A stretch of DNA of 14,762 nucleotides from JAUZPB01 sp050262615 (GTDB lineage: Bacteria > Bacteroidota > Ignavibacteria > Ignavibacteriales > SURF-24). How positions within the stretch are numbered: position 1 is the first letter of the stretch; each line of letters opens with the position of its first letter. Shown piece by piece: positions 1 through 7,074 of the stretch. The notes beneath the pieces were generated by a model. It made no database searches and was not told the origin of the DNA. It saw only the letters and a program-made list of their open reading frames with translations. The DNA is taken from contig JBLNEL010000066.1 of assembly GCA_050262615.1 (NCBI GenBank), positions 1 to 14,762 of the forward strand, in the 5' to 3' direction. The position numbers were made by a program, and so were the translations under genes.

Positions 1-554
1 ACTGAAGCCGATGGAACTGCGGCAAGTTCGAAAAATCTGTCAAAATACCTGAAAACGACAACTCGAACCGGGAGTCCTTCGTCTCCTTCATATTCATATG
101 CACCGTATTGTCTGCTGTTTAGAATGAAAAACTCATCCTCCTGAACGGTTTTGAATTTTTCTCCCAGCTTTGCCTTTCGGAGATCCTTGCTGAAAGATAA
201 AATAACATTCAGCGTATCTTCACCCGGATGCTGCTGAAGTATGCTGCCTGTATTCAATTGGAAAAGAGTTATTGTGGCTGAAAAATCACTTCTGATTAAC
301 CAGAGGTCAATGCAGCTGCATTCTTTGTCTTCTGAGGCTGTCCATCCGTTAGGTATTCTAAGTGCAAGCGGACTTGATGCTGAAAAAGCTGAATCCTGCC
401 CTAAAGGATAGTCAGTCTCAGTATAAAGCCTGCTGCCTGTTGTATGAGCACAGGAGGAAATTATCAGTGAAGAAATTATCAAAATAAATACCGGCGCTAA
501 GGCGGGCATTATACGTATTGTTAAAACTTTTATGCCTTTCAATAAATTCTGCAC
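1..554 (-). CDS. Putative lipoprotein, C-terminus beyond left edge
   Basis: An open minus-strand frame of 184 codons runs without a stop to the left edge, so the C-terminus is missing. I chose the GTG at 554 because AGGGGA lies about 9 nt upstream and because it supplies a basic N-terminal region (K6, K9, R14) ahead of a hydrophobic stretch. The internal ATG at 509 would leave a signal peptide with no positive charge; a TTG at 542 is a further option. The hydrophobic stretch ends in a lipobox, I-S-S-C with Cys35, so the product is probably a lipid-anchored protein exported to the periplasmic face of the envelope. The mature part begins with a Thr/Ser-rich linker and then a mixed alpha/beta-looking region that I do not recognise. 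The gene starts 39 nt after the stop of the PorV/PorQ-like gene on the same strand, so the two are probably co-transcribed. Function unknown. Confidence 0.7.
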   Translation of the reverse strand, partial: MQNLLKGIKVLTIRIMPALAPVFILIISSLIISSCAHTTGSRLYTETDYPLGQDSAFSASSPLALRIPNGWTASEDKECSCIDLWLIRSDFSATITLFQLNTGSILQQHPGEDTLNVILSFSKDLRKAKLGEKFKTVQEDEFFILNSRQYGAYEYEGDEGLPVRVVVFRYFDRFFELAAVPSAS

Positions 555-593
555 TTAAGATATTCCCCTGGTTGCGATAGAGATCAGATATGT

Positions 594-1640
594 TTATTCA
601 CCGCTTCTTTTGTACTTAGCATCTTCCAATGTTAGTGATAAAGATATTTTATGAGATTCACCTAAGCCGTTTTCCTTAACTGCATAGTTTGCAAATGAAT
701 AATCGATATTAAGTTTAGGAAGTTTTATTCCGGCACCAACCGTGAAGTTCTTTATATCGTTATATCCCAGGCGTACTGCAAGTATATCTTTATAGCTGTA
801 TTCCATACCGAAATGAGCGTCAAAGCTTACAGGACCTACATGAAATTCAGAAGCAAACCGGCGGTTTTCAAACCGTATGTCCACATCAGCTGCCGGCATA
901 AGTTTTCCTGCAAGAAGATCCATTGCATATGCTGCGCCGACTTTTACAGTAGGCGATATTAATTCATTCTGTCCGGTGTTCCAGGCAACAAGTGTTGTTG
1001 TTACATCCTGTATATTTGCACCAAGATATAATCTTTCAAACGGGTTATAAAGAGCACCGATATCAAAACCGATCCCGGTAGCTCCATATTCAGCTATATC
1101 ACGACGGATAACCTTTACGTTTGCTCCGTAGGAGAGCTTGTCGCTGTGCCTTTTGGCAAATGTAAAATAAAACGCCCAGTCAGTGTTATTAAACTCCTTT
1201 ACTTTTGCAGGGTCGACTCTGGTTGCATTAGGATTTCTTATATCATAAATGACACTGCCCATCATATCGATCAGTGCTTCTCTTGTATCAGGTATACCGT
1301 CTACGCTAAGCCTGATTACACTAAGGCCTAAGCTCATATCGCTTCCATATGGAATTCCGACTGAGGCGTAATTGTAGTTTACCAGATTGCCGAAGTTCTG
1401 CGAATACATAAGAGCAATCTGCGGATAATCCAGCCTTGATAATGCTGCCGGGTTCCAGTAGCCTGCTGTAACATCATTAGCTACAGCTGAATATGCGCCG
1501 CCCATAGCATTTGCCCTTCCGCCTACACCGATAGTAAGAAATTCTCCGGCATATTTGGCTATCTTTGTCTTTGATTGTGCATTAATATTACATACAAAAA
1601 TGGTCAGTGCTGAGAAAAGCAGAAACAATCTTTTTAACAT
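594..1640 (-). CDS. PorV/PorQ family outer-membrane beta-barrel protein
   Basis: This 348-aa protein has a signal peptide (residues 1 to about 21, basic MLKR start, hydrophobic core, cleavage likely near NINAQ). The conserved N-terminal block of the PorV/PorQ family follows: a Gly/Ala-rich stretch with GVGGRANAMGGAYSA and then GYWNPAAL at about 38-67. The rest is alternating beta-strand sequence with many Gly and aromatic residues and ends in a short charged tail. Family members are outer-membrane barrels; PorV itself shuttles cargo of the type IX secretion system to the attachment complex. Whether this copy is the real PorV or one of the many lineage-specific paralogues cannot be decided here, so no symbol is given. 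A GGAG lies 11 nt before the ATG. It sits downstream of gpmI with a stem-loop between them, and it precedes a lipoprotein gene. A T9SS cargo gene in the same window (5009-6523) fits the family assignment. Confidence 0.85.
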   Translation of the reverse strand: MLKRLFLLFSALTIFVCNINAQSKTKIAKYAGEFLTIGVGGRANAMGGAYSAVANDVTAGYWNPAALSRLDYPQIALMYSQNFGNLVNYNYASVGIPYGSDMSLGLSVIRLSVDGIPDTREALIDMMGSVIYDIRNPNATRVDPAKVKEFNNTDWAFYFTFAKRHSDKLSYGANVKVIRRDIAEYGATGIGFDIGALYNPFERLYLGANIQDVTTTLVAWNTGQNELISPTVKVGAAYAMDLLAGKLMPAADVDIRFENRRFASEFHVGPVSFDAHFGMEYSYKDILAVRLGYNDIKNFTVGAGIKLPKLNIDYSFANYAVKENGLGESHKISLSLTLEDAKYKRSGE

Positions 1641-1739
1641 CTTAAGGGTAACTCCAAAATAGTTGGCGCAATTCGATTTTGAACGAAAAAATTGAGAAAA
1701 TAAAAGATAAAATCAAGGCTAAAAGTTAAGGTTCAAAGT

Positions 1740-1783
1740 TTCTCTCCCTCACTGTGAATGTTTCCTTCAATAGAGGGAGAGAA
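1740..1783. repeat. 11-bp perfect inverted repeat (stem-loop) after gpmI
   Basis: TTCTCTCCCTC at 1740-1750 is perfectly complementary to GAGGGAGAGAA at 1773-1783, with a 22-nt spacer that itself holds a TGAA/TTCA pair. It starts 9 nt beyond the gpmI stop codon, so it would fold in the gpmI message and could stop transcription or protect the 3' end. There is no run of T after the stem on the minus strand, so it is not a classical intrinsic terminator. The strict purine/pyrimidine split of the arms resembles dispersed REP-like repeats; copy number elsewhere is unknown. Confidence 0.55.
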
Positions 1784-1792
1784 TTAAATAGT

Positions 1793-3424
1793 TTATTCAA
1801 CACTTATAAGAGATTCATCGTAATCGTCAACTTTCTCAAAGCCCAGCAGGTTTAGAATAGTTGATGCTACATTAGACAGTCCCGGATTTTTAACCTCTGC
1901 CATTTTGTATTCTCCCTTATACTCAGGATCATAAATAATAAAAGGCACAGGATTAAGTGTGTGTGATGTTTTAGGTGATTTCACACCGTTTTTAACTGTG
2001 AACATCTCATCAGCATTACCATGGTCAGCAGTAACAAGTGCAATGCCGCCAAGTTCCTTTATTACATCAAGCAGCCTTCCTACACACTGATCGACAGTTT
2101 CAACAGCTGTTATAGCAGCCTGCATATCGCCTGTATGGTCAACCATATCGCCGTTAGCAAAGTTTACCCTTCCGAACATGTATTTGCCCGTCTTAAGAAG
2201 GTTTATTGTCTCTTCAGTTATTTCCAAAGCTTTCATTTTCGGAGCTTTATCAAATGTTATTCTATCTGACGGTATCTCAACATATCTTTCAATAGATTCA
2301 TCTATGTAACCAGAGCGGTTGCCGTTCCAGAAATATGTAACATGGCCGAACTTCTGAGTCTCGCTTATTGCAAAACTTGGAACCTTTTCACAGCAGAGGT
2401 ATTCACTTACTGTGCGGTCAATTTCCGGCGGAGTAACCAGATAATTCTTTGGAATGTGGAGGTCGCCGTCATATTCCATCATACCGCAGTAAAACACATC
2501 GTCTGGTATTGGTCCGCGGTTAAATGTGTCAAGATCTTTCTCTTCAAAAGCTCTTGAAAGCTCGATAGCCCTGTCCCCTCTGAAATTGAAGAATACAACG
2601 CTGTCGCCTTTAACTATTTTTCCTACTGGCTCCTGGTTCTGATCTACTACAACAAACGGATCCATGTACTGGTCAGTCATTTTAGGATCTTCATTATAGA
2701 ACTGTGTGACAGCTTCAGTCGCAGATGGGAATTTCCTGCCTATGCCTTTTACATGCGCATTCCAGCCGCGCTCAACAATTGACCAGTCGGCATTATACCT
2801 GTCCATTGTAACATTCATTCTTCCGCCGCCGGAAGCAATCTTGTAATCAAATCCTTTTTCTTCGGAAATCTTTCTTAAAAGTTCTTCGGTAGGGTATACA
2901 TAAGTAAGCGCCGATTTTTCCCCAACATCTCTGCCGTCTAGTAATGCATGCAGGCGGAGTTTCTTTACACCTTCATCTGCACAATTCTGTATCATTGCAA
3001 AAAGGTGTTTTATATTTGAATGTACATTCCCATCTGAAAGAAGTCCTATAAAATGAACCGTACCCCCGTTTTTACCTCTTTCAAGAACTGTTTTCCAGGT
3101 CTTGGATTTGAAAAGTGATCCGTTTTCAATAGCCAGGTTCACTAAAGCTGCTCCCTGAGCAAAGACCCTGCCTGCACCAAGTGCATTGTGTCCAACTTCA
3201 CTGTTGCCCATATCATCATCAGAAGGCATACCGACTGCCGGTCCGTGAGCCCTCAGTTGTGTTTTTAGTTCTGATGCCATTAGTTTATCTAAAACCGGTG
3301 TTTTTGCCAGATAGATCGCATTGTTGTCGGATTCTTTTCCTATACCGACACCATCCATTATTACAAGTAAAAGCGGACCTTTTCTTCCGTGAAAGGTCTT
3401 AAGTTTTTCTAATCTAAGAGACAT
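1793..3424 (-). CDS. gpmI: 2,3-bisphosphoglycerate-independent phosphoglycerate mutase
   Basis: This enzyme interconverts 3-phosphoglycerate and 2-phosphoglycerate in glycolysis and gluconeogenesis in the cytoplasm, using two metal ions and a phosphoserine intermediate. Landmarks of the alkaline-phosphatase-superfamily fold are present: MDGVG with metal ligand D24, NSEVGH with catalytic S75, SDGNVHS at 130-136, LLDGRD at 161-166, GGGRMN at 199-204, FNFRGDRA at 279-286, GDMVDHTGD at 425-433, TADHGN at 465-470 and a final His in SHTLNP near 488. The 543-aa length is normal for the family. The open frame continues 46 codons upstream to 3562, but that extension is Tyr/Ile-rich, AT-rich and unlike the family. 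The ATG at 3424 has a clear ribosome site (GGGAG, 4 nt of A/G before the start) and gives the expected N-terminus. It is divergent from the TPM-domain gene. No key residue is missing. Confidence 0.96.
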   Translation of the reverse strand: MSLRLEKLKTFHGRKGPLLLVIMDGVGIGKESDNNAIYLAKTPVLDKLMASELKTQLRAHGPAVGMPSDDDMGNSEVGHNALGAGRVFAQGAALVNLAIENGSLFKSKTWKTVLERGKNGGTVHFIGLLSDGNVHSNIKHLFAMIQNCADEGVKKLRLHALLDGRDVGEKSALTYVYPTEELLRKISEEKGFDYKIASGGGRMNVTMDRYNADWSIVERGWNAHVKGIGRKFPSATEAVTQFYNEDPKMTDQYMDPFVVVDQNQEPVGKIVKGDSVVFFNFRGDRAIELSRAFEEKDLDTFNRGPIPDDVFYCGMMEYDGDLHIPKNYLVTPPEIDRTVSEYLCCEKVPSFAISETQKFGHVTYFWNGNRSGYIDESIERYVEIPSDRITFDKAPKMKALEITEETINLLKTGKYMFGRVNFANGDMVDHTGDMQAAITAVETVDQCVGRLLDVIKELGGIALVTADHGNADEMFTVKNGVKSPKTSHTLNPVPFIIYDPEYKGEYKMAEVKNPGLSNVASTILNLLGFEKVDDYDESLISVE

Positions 3425-3589
3425 CTTTCTCCCTTCATTGTTTTGTCTATAATCTTTAAAAGTTACTATATAATATAGATAAATCAAGCTAAAATAACAT
3501 ATTCTGCAGGTTTGAATCTTGTAATAATAATAACTCTTAATTATTTTATGATGGAAATTCAATTATTTAATTCCTGGAGCTTAAACAAA
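3425..3589. promoter_or_regulatory. Divergent intergenic region, gpmI / TPM gene
   Basis: This 165-bp AT-rich gap must hold the outward promoters for gpmI (minus) and the TPM-domain gene (plus). On the minus strand there are several TATA-like strings, including TATATTATATAG near 3465-3476, and a TTGATT upstream of them, but none gives a standard 16-18 bp spacing that I would defend. A TAATAATAATAA run lies around 3521-3532. I mark the region as regulatory by position only. Confidence 0.35.
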
Positions 3590-4045
3590 GTGAAACACGA
3601 TCTTCTCTACCATTTCATAAATGATGACGATCTTTTAAGAATATCCACGAAGATAGGCGAAATGGAGAAAAATACCAGTGGTGAGATCCGTGTAAGCATT
3701 AAGGAAAAAAGACCAATTCTGCAGCGGAAGAAATCTGTAAGCGAACTGGCAAAACGCGAGTTTTTCCGCCTTGGAATGGATAAGACACGCGATAAGACAG
3801 GCACGCTGATATTGATAATTCTTAAGGACAGGGAATTTCATATTTTAGGTGATACGGGCATTAACCAGAAAGTAGGCGAGGAAACCTGGGTTAAAATAAA
3901 AGATGAGATGCAGCAGATGTTCAGAGATGGCAATTTTGCCGGAGGCATTCTTCACGGTGTCCAGAGAGTAGGCGAGGCCCTTAGCCTTCACTTTCCTGTA
4001 AAGCCTGACGATACAAATGAATTATCTAATAATGTCGTCTTTTGA
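3590..4045 (+). CDS. TPM-domain (DUF477/YgcG-like) protein, soluble
   Basis: The 151-aa product is essentially one TPM domain. After an N-terminal helix (YHFINDDDLLRI) come SGEIRVSI at about 30-37, a basic loop, KTGTLILIIL at 69-78, the strand pair EFHILGDTGINQKVG at 82-96, and the helix plus GNFAGGILHGV at 115-124, which are the usual landmarks of the family. Most relatives carry a signal peptide and a C-terminal membrane helix or Gly-rich tail; this one has neither, so a cytoplasmic location is likely. The activity of stand-alone forms is not established (a plant homologue has been linked to phosphatase activity and photosystem repair). Start choice: GGAG at 3576-3579 lies 10 nt before a GTG at 3590, whereas the in-frame ATGs at 3548 and 3551 and the TTG at 3512 lack a ribosome site. 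Downstream it meets a convergent P-loop kinase gene across the heptad repeat element. Confidence 0.8.
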   Translation: MKHDLLYHFINDDDLLRISTKIGEMEKNTSGEIRVSIKEKRPILQRKKSVSELAKREFFRLGMDKTRDKTGTLILIILKDREFHILGDTGINQKVGEETWVKIKDEMQQMFRDGNFAGGILHGVQRVGEALSLHFPVKPDDTNELSNNVVF

Positions 4046-4052
4046 TCAAAAG
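4039..4052. repeat. 14-bp perfect palindrome over the TPM stop codon
   Basis: CTTTTGATCAAAAG equals its own reverse complement and contains the TGA stop at 4043-4045. It lies 8 nt outside the left arm of the heptad element. It may be chance in AT-rich DNA, or part of the 3'-end structure. Confidence 0.35.
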
Positions 4053-4059
4053 TCAAAAC

Positions 4060-4258
4060 AGTCCATAGTCCAAAGTCCAAAGTCGTCTAGTCCGCGAAGC
4101 GCCCGACTGCCAGCCTTTAGAGGGCCCCTAGTGTGGCAATGTCGTTTAGTCAAAAATTATGGTCCTGGTTTCCCGTCTGTAAGATTTTATACATTGAGCA
4201 AAACGACTACTCTGACTTTTTATTCCCTTATTTGACTTTGGACCTTGGACTATGGACT
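4060..4258. repeat. Heptad-repeat-bounded inverted element, 199 bp
   Basis: The left arm (4060-4084) consists of 7-bp units: AGTCCAT, AGTCCAA, AGTCCAA, then AGTC. The right arm (4234-4258) is its inverted copy with 24 of 25 positions matching. The interior holds CGCGAAGCG at 4093-4101, whose GCGAAGC core is a known very stable DNA mini-hairpin. It also holds a stem formed by CGAC+TGCCA (4104-4112) and TGGCA+AT+GTCG (4134-4144) around a GC-rich loop. More AGTC/GACT words are scattered inside (for example 4088-4092, 4147-4151, 4213-4217). It lies exactly between two convergent genes, the right arm beginning at the base after the kinase stop. No credible reading frame is present. It could be a MITE-like mobile element, a short tandem heptamer repeat island, or a bidirectional termination structure; no clear target-site duplication is seen. 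Confidence 0.7.
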
Positions 4259-4699
4259 TTAAACAAATTCAGTTACTAAAAATCCTCCATTCTCCGCAAT
4301 AGTTACATGATATAGAAAATCAAAGCCTTCGTTCATATGCGGTCTTTGCAGTCTTTTGTATGTTCCCCCGATTCCTTTAACAGGGATCAGCTGTCTGCCG
4401 GTCCTCTGACTGTTTCTTGCAATAGATTCCCGCAGGTTTGAACGGAAGAAATAACCTCTGACACTGAATCCTGCAGCTTTTGAGGCTTCAATATATTTGA
4501 TTCTTTCAGAAGCAAGTACGTTAGTATTATCAACAACAAACGGCTGCTTAGCCTCAATACATGCCTGCATTAAGATACTTTCCCGGTTTCTCGTCTTTAG
4601 CATATCCAGACTTATACGTATATGTGTATTAAAGAAGTTTTCCCTGTAAAAAGTTGTTTTTCCGGATGCCTGTATGCCGATAAAAATTACTGCTTCCAT
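4259..4699 (-). CDS. P-loop kinase, polynucleotide kinase-like (AAA_33 type)
   Basis: This 146-aa protein is a minimal ATP-binding kinase domain. Walker A is GIQASGKT at 8-15. A catalytic-base-type aspartate lies in ISLDML (D32), followed by a helix, and VVDNTN at 55-60 matches the DNTN motif of T4 polynucleotide kinase-like and zeta-toxin-like P-loop kinases. The arginine-rich segment R96 to R102 (RNSQRTGR) is a plausible lid. The family phosphorylates RNA or DNA 5' ends, nucleosides or other small substrates; the substrate here cannot be told from sequence. Translation starts at an ATG with AGGA about 9 nt upstream. It stands alone, with no nuclease or ligase partner, which argues against a complete RNA-repair cassette in view. 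The stop codon abuts the heptad inverted-repeat element. Confidence 0.85.
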   Translation of the reverse strand: MEAVIFIGIQASGKTTFYRENFFNTHIRISLDMLKTRNRESILMQACIEAKQPFVVDNTNVLASERIKYIEASKAAGFSVRGYFFRSNLRESIARNSQRTGRQLIPVKGIGGTYKRLQRPHMNEGFDFLYHVTIAENGGFLVTEFV

Positions 4700-5008
4700 A
4701 AAATTATTTCCTGTTGTGTTAAAGACTGCAAAGATCTTTTATACTGAATTACATTAACCTGAATCAATTTAAATAATTGTGCCGGCTGTAGATCTTTATA
4801 TCTGCTAAATAAGCAGCCTGGAATATTTGAATAATGTGCTGCTCTAAGACTGACTTTGATATATATCAATTCTATTATTCGCCATGCTCCAGGATATTGA
4901 TAATATTAGCAAGAATCAATAATAATAAGATACTGGCTTTAGGTATTTTAATCTGTTCCCTAAAACCAGGCGGCTTTATGAATATGTATATGATTAAGTG
5001 GGGGATGT
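4700..5008. other. 309-bp gene-free intergenic region, likely two promoters
   Basis: This AT-rich gap separates the divergently oriented P-loop kinase (minus) and the T9SS cargo gene (plus), so it should contain both promoters. A weak plus-strand candidate is TTGATA at 4897-4902, 17 bp, TAATAA at 4920-4925, roughly 80 nt before the ATG. AGATCTTT occurs twice (4732 and 4790), and GGCTG (4785-4789) can pair with CAGCC (4814-4818) over a long loop. Small frames here lack ribosome sites and protein-like composition, and I see no RNA gene. Confidence 0.3.
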
Positions 5009-6523
5009 ATGAAACTTATGACAGTGCTAATTGCTTTTATCCTTTCGATAAATATTTTCACTTCCACAGAAGCTCAGGTAAAGGATAGCTTAAACCAGAT
5101 AAAGGCGCCTGTTCTGGTAACACCTGCAAATGGCCTGCATGACCAGCCGGTAACGCTCATGTTTAAATGGAATAAAGTCGACAGTGCAAAATCTTATACT
5201 ATTCATTTAGCATTCGACAGCCTGTTTACTCAAATAGCCTATAGTTTCAATGTGGATACAAATTTTAAGAACATAGAGGGTCTTTCCTGGGGAACTCTTT
5301 ATTACTGGAGAGTGCGTGGATATGCAAAAGGTGTTGCCGGTCCGTGGTCTGCTTACAGAAACTTTGCAACTATTGTGCGAACACCTTCACTTATTTATCC
5401 TATTAACTATGCAATAAATCTTCCGCTTAGTGTAAGACTAAAATGGAGTATAATTTACAATGCTGACTACTATGCCCTTGAGGTCTCGACTACTGCCGGA
5501 TTTTCAACTCACATTTTTAATGGTAATGTTGCAGATACTGCAAAACAGCTAGATTCGCTGAAGAACAGCACCACATATTACTGGCGCCTTAGAGCTAAGA
5601 ATGCAAACGGGTACAGCGAATACACAGAAACATATAATTTTACAACAGTTCCCCCATTGCCGCCTGCTGTTAAATTGGTTTCACCTTCAAACGGGTCGGC
5701 TTATCAGCCTGTGACTCTTAAACTTATGTGGGATGCAGCTTTGGGCGCTCAGTCCTACAGGGTTCAGATATCAAAGGATTCCATATTCAGTGTACCGGTC
5801 TATGATAACTCAGCTATTACAACTCCTTATATTCAGTTATATGAGCTTGATAATGGTACTAAGTATTTCTGGCGGGTAAGCGCCAAGACACCTGCCGGAT
5901 TAACTGAGTTTTCGAAAATATATTATTTTATAACAATCCTTCAGACTCCGGAGAACCTGAGTGCCGCTTCAGCAGGAGCAGGGAAGATTAAACTTGTATG
6001 GCTTGACCGGTCAACTAATGAACAGGGATTTATTATTGAAAGGAAAACCTCAATAGACCAGACGTTTTCTGTAATCGATACGGCTGCGAAGAACTATACT
6101 TCATACACTGATGCACATGCTGCTGCAGGAGTTACATACCTCTACAGAATTAAATCATTTACAAAGGATGCGGAATCAGTCTATAGTAATGTTGCCACTT
6201 TTTCTGTGCCGACTTCAGTAAGTTCACTGACTTCTGTGCCGGAGGAATATTTTCTTTTTCAGAATTATCCAAACCCGTTTAATCCTTCAACTACAATAAA
6301 GTACGCTCTGCCATTTGAAAGCAGTGTAAAACTAAGTGTGTACAACTCTTTAGGAAAAGTCGTAGGTGAATTTATCTCGCAGAACGAATCTGCCGGATAT
6401 CATGAAATTCCATTTAATGCCTCAGGCCTTCCCTCAGGACTATATATTTATTCACTTAAAGCGCAATCAAAAGACGGAGCAAGGGAGTTTAGATCAGAAA
6501 GGAAAATGATGATCCTCAAATAG
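5009..6523 (+). CDS. Secreted fibronectin type III protein with T9SS sorting domain
   Basis: This 504-aa protein has a signal peptide (residues 1 to about 22, MKLM start, cleavage near STEAQ). Three similar fibronectin type III-like modules follow at about 33-123, 124-214 and 220-310, each with a PxNG-type opening, a Trp in the B strand and a TxYYWRVR-type strand. A fourth, more divergent module spans about 312-400 (GFIIERK, YLYRIKSF). The last 85 residues are a T9SS type A sorting domain: QNYPNPFNPSTTIKYALP at 418-435, VYNSLGKVV, then GLPSGLYIYSL and a basic end. Such domains send the folded protein through the outer membrane via T9SS and are then removed, leaving cargo on the surface or released. 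No catalytic domain is present, so an adhesive or scaffold role is likely. GGGG lies about 5 nt before the ATG, and a strong terminator follows. Confidence 0.9.
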   Translation: MKLMTVLIAFILSINIFTSTEAQVKDSLNQIKAPVLVTPANGLHDQPVTLMFKWNKVDSAKSYTIHLAFDSLFTQIAYSFNVDTNFKNIEGLSWGTLYYWRVRGYAKGVAGPWSAYRNFATIVRTPSLIYPINYAINLPLSVRLKWSIIYNADYYALEVSTTAGFSTHIFNGNVADTAKQLDSLKNSTTYYWRLRAKNANGYSEYTETYNFTTVPPLPPAVKLVSPSNGSAYQPVTLKLMWDAALGAQSYRVQISKDSIFSVPVYDNSAITTPYIQLYELDNGTKYFWRVSAKTPAGLTEFSKIYYFITILQTPENLSAASAGAGKIKLVWLDRSTNEQGFIIERKTSIDQTFSVIDTAAKNYTSYTDAHAAAGVTYLYRIKSFTKDAESVYSNVATFSVPTSVSSLTSVPEEYFLFQNYPNPFNPSTTIKYALPFESSVKLSVYNSLGKVVGEFISQNESAGYHEIPFNASGLPSGLYIYSLKAQSKDGAREFRSERKMMILK

Positions 6524-6554
6524 ACAAAATAATTATAAAATGATAATTGTGCAT

Positions 6555-6597
6555 AAAAGCCATTTAGCCGAGTCATAATTTGCTGAATGGCTTTTTT
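6555..6597. terminator. Intrinsic terminator, probably bidirectional
   Basis: AAAAGCCATTTAGC (6555-6568) pairs with GCTGAATGGCTTTT (6582-6595) across 14 positions, one as a G-T wobble, around a 13-nt loop. A T run ends the plus strand at 6597, and the A run at the left arm becomes a T run on the minus strand. It begins 32 nt after the T9SS cargo stop and faces the small minus-strand membrane gene, so it can serve both convergent units. Confidence 0.88.
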
Positions 6598-6702
6598 ACT
6601 ATCAGGTGGAATTTCCTGTTAAGCTATTTGATGCCCTGTCTGCGTGACTTTTTAGCAATGCCGCTCATATTGCATCTGAAATTTTAATAAAATATGATAT
6701 TT

Positions 6703-6930
6703 TTACTTGACCTGGTGTCTTTTCAGAAATCTCTTTAAATTCAATATTCCATGTATAAAAGGAAGCAGTAAGCCCGGAACTGCAATTACCAGAAACAGAA
6801 ATCCCCAATATGAACCTGTCGCCCTGTTCCATTCTATGGCTAAGACTATGGCAATAACTGCTGAGATGAAACCAGAGATCTTTCTGATAATGGGATATTT
6901 AATATTTAGCGTAGTTTTATCGTGTTCCAT
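6703..6930 (-). CDS. Small two-helix membrane protein, unknown function
   Basis: This 75-aa hypothetical protein has two strongly hydrophobic segments, about residues 19-32 (GFISAVIAIVLAIEW) and 42-62 (WGFLFLVIAVPGLLLPFIHGI). A short polar, charged N-terminus precedes them and a basic C-terminus (LKRFLKRHQVK) follows. The positive-inside pattern is sensible for an inner-membrane hairpin with both ends in the cytoplasm. No ribosome site stands out before the ATG, which is common in Bacteroidota but lowers certainty. A frame of similar size exists on the opposite strand over the same bases; I prefer this one for its membrane-protein composition and charge layout. It is read toward the bidirectional terminator at 6555-6597. 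I do not recognise the family. Confidence 0.55.
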   Translation of the reverse strand: MEHDKTTLNIKYPIIRKISGFISAVIAIVLAIEWNRATGSYWGFLFLVIAVPGLLLPFIHGILNLKRFLKRHQVK

Positions 6931-7074
6931 TTATAAGTAGCTATTCAATTTAATATGTTAAACTTATACAAAAAAATAATATTTCGCCTTAAATAATAAT
7001 AAAGTGTGTCCCGGGCATAGCATTTCTTCAATATTTCAGATCACGAAACTTACTGAAATTTGCTGAATATAAAA

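Noticed and set aside
3425..3562. 46-codon N-terminal extension of the gpmI frame
   Set aside because: Tyr/Ile-rich, AT-rich and unlike GpmI N-termini; the ATG at 3424 has a good GGGAG ribosome site and gives the family length.
4060..4084. Heptamer array as a possible CRISPR
   Set aside because: Units are 7 bp with no spacers, and there are no cas genes nearby; it is a tandem short repeat.
4017..4235. Plus-strand frame of 72 aa over the heptad element
   Set aside because: It starts inside the TPM gene in another frame and translates repeat and hairpin DNA; Ser/Lys-rich, not protein-like, no ribosome site.
4055..4264. AAAC on both sides of the heptad element as a target-site duplication
   Set aside because: Only 4 bp, AT-rich, and offset by two bases on the right side; too weak to call an insertion footprint.
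4687..4869. Minus-strand frame of 60 aa overlapping the kinase start
   Set aside because: No ribosome site, no recognisable composition, and it ends inside the kinase gene.
4834..5088. Plus-strand frame of 84 aa before the T9SS cargo gene
   Set aside because: It overlaps the signal peptide region of the clearly real cargo gene in another frame and has no ribosome site.
6707..6940. Plus-strand frame of 77 aa opposite the small membrane gene
   Set aside because: Mirror of the minus-strand frame with scattered Cys/Met and no ribosome site; the minus-strand protein has the better membrane and charge pattern, though neither is certain.
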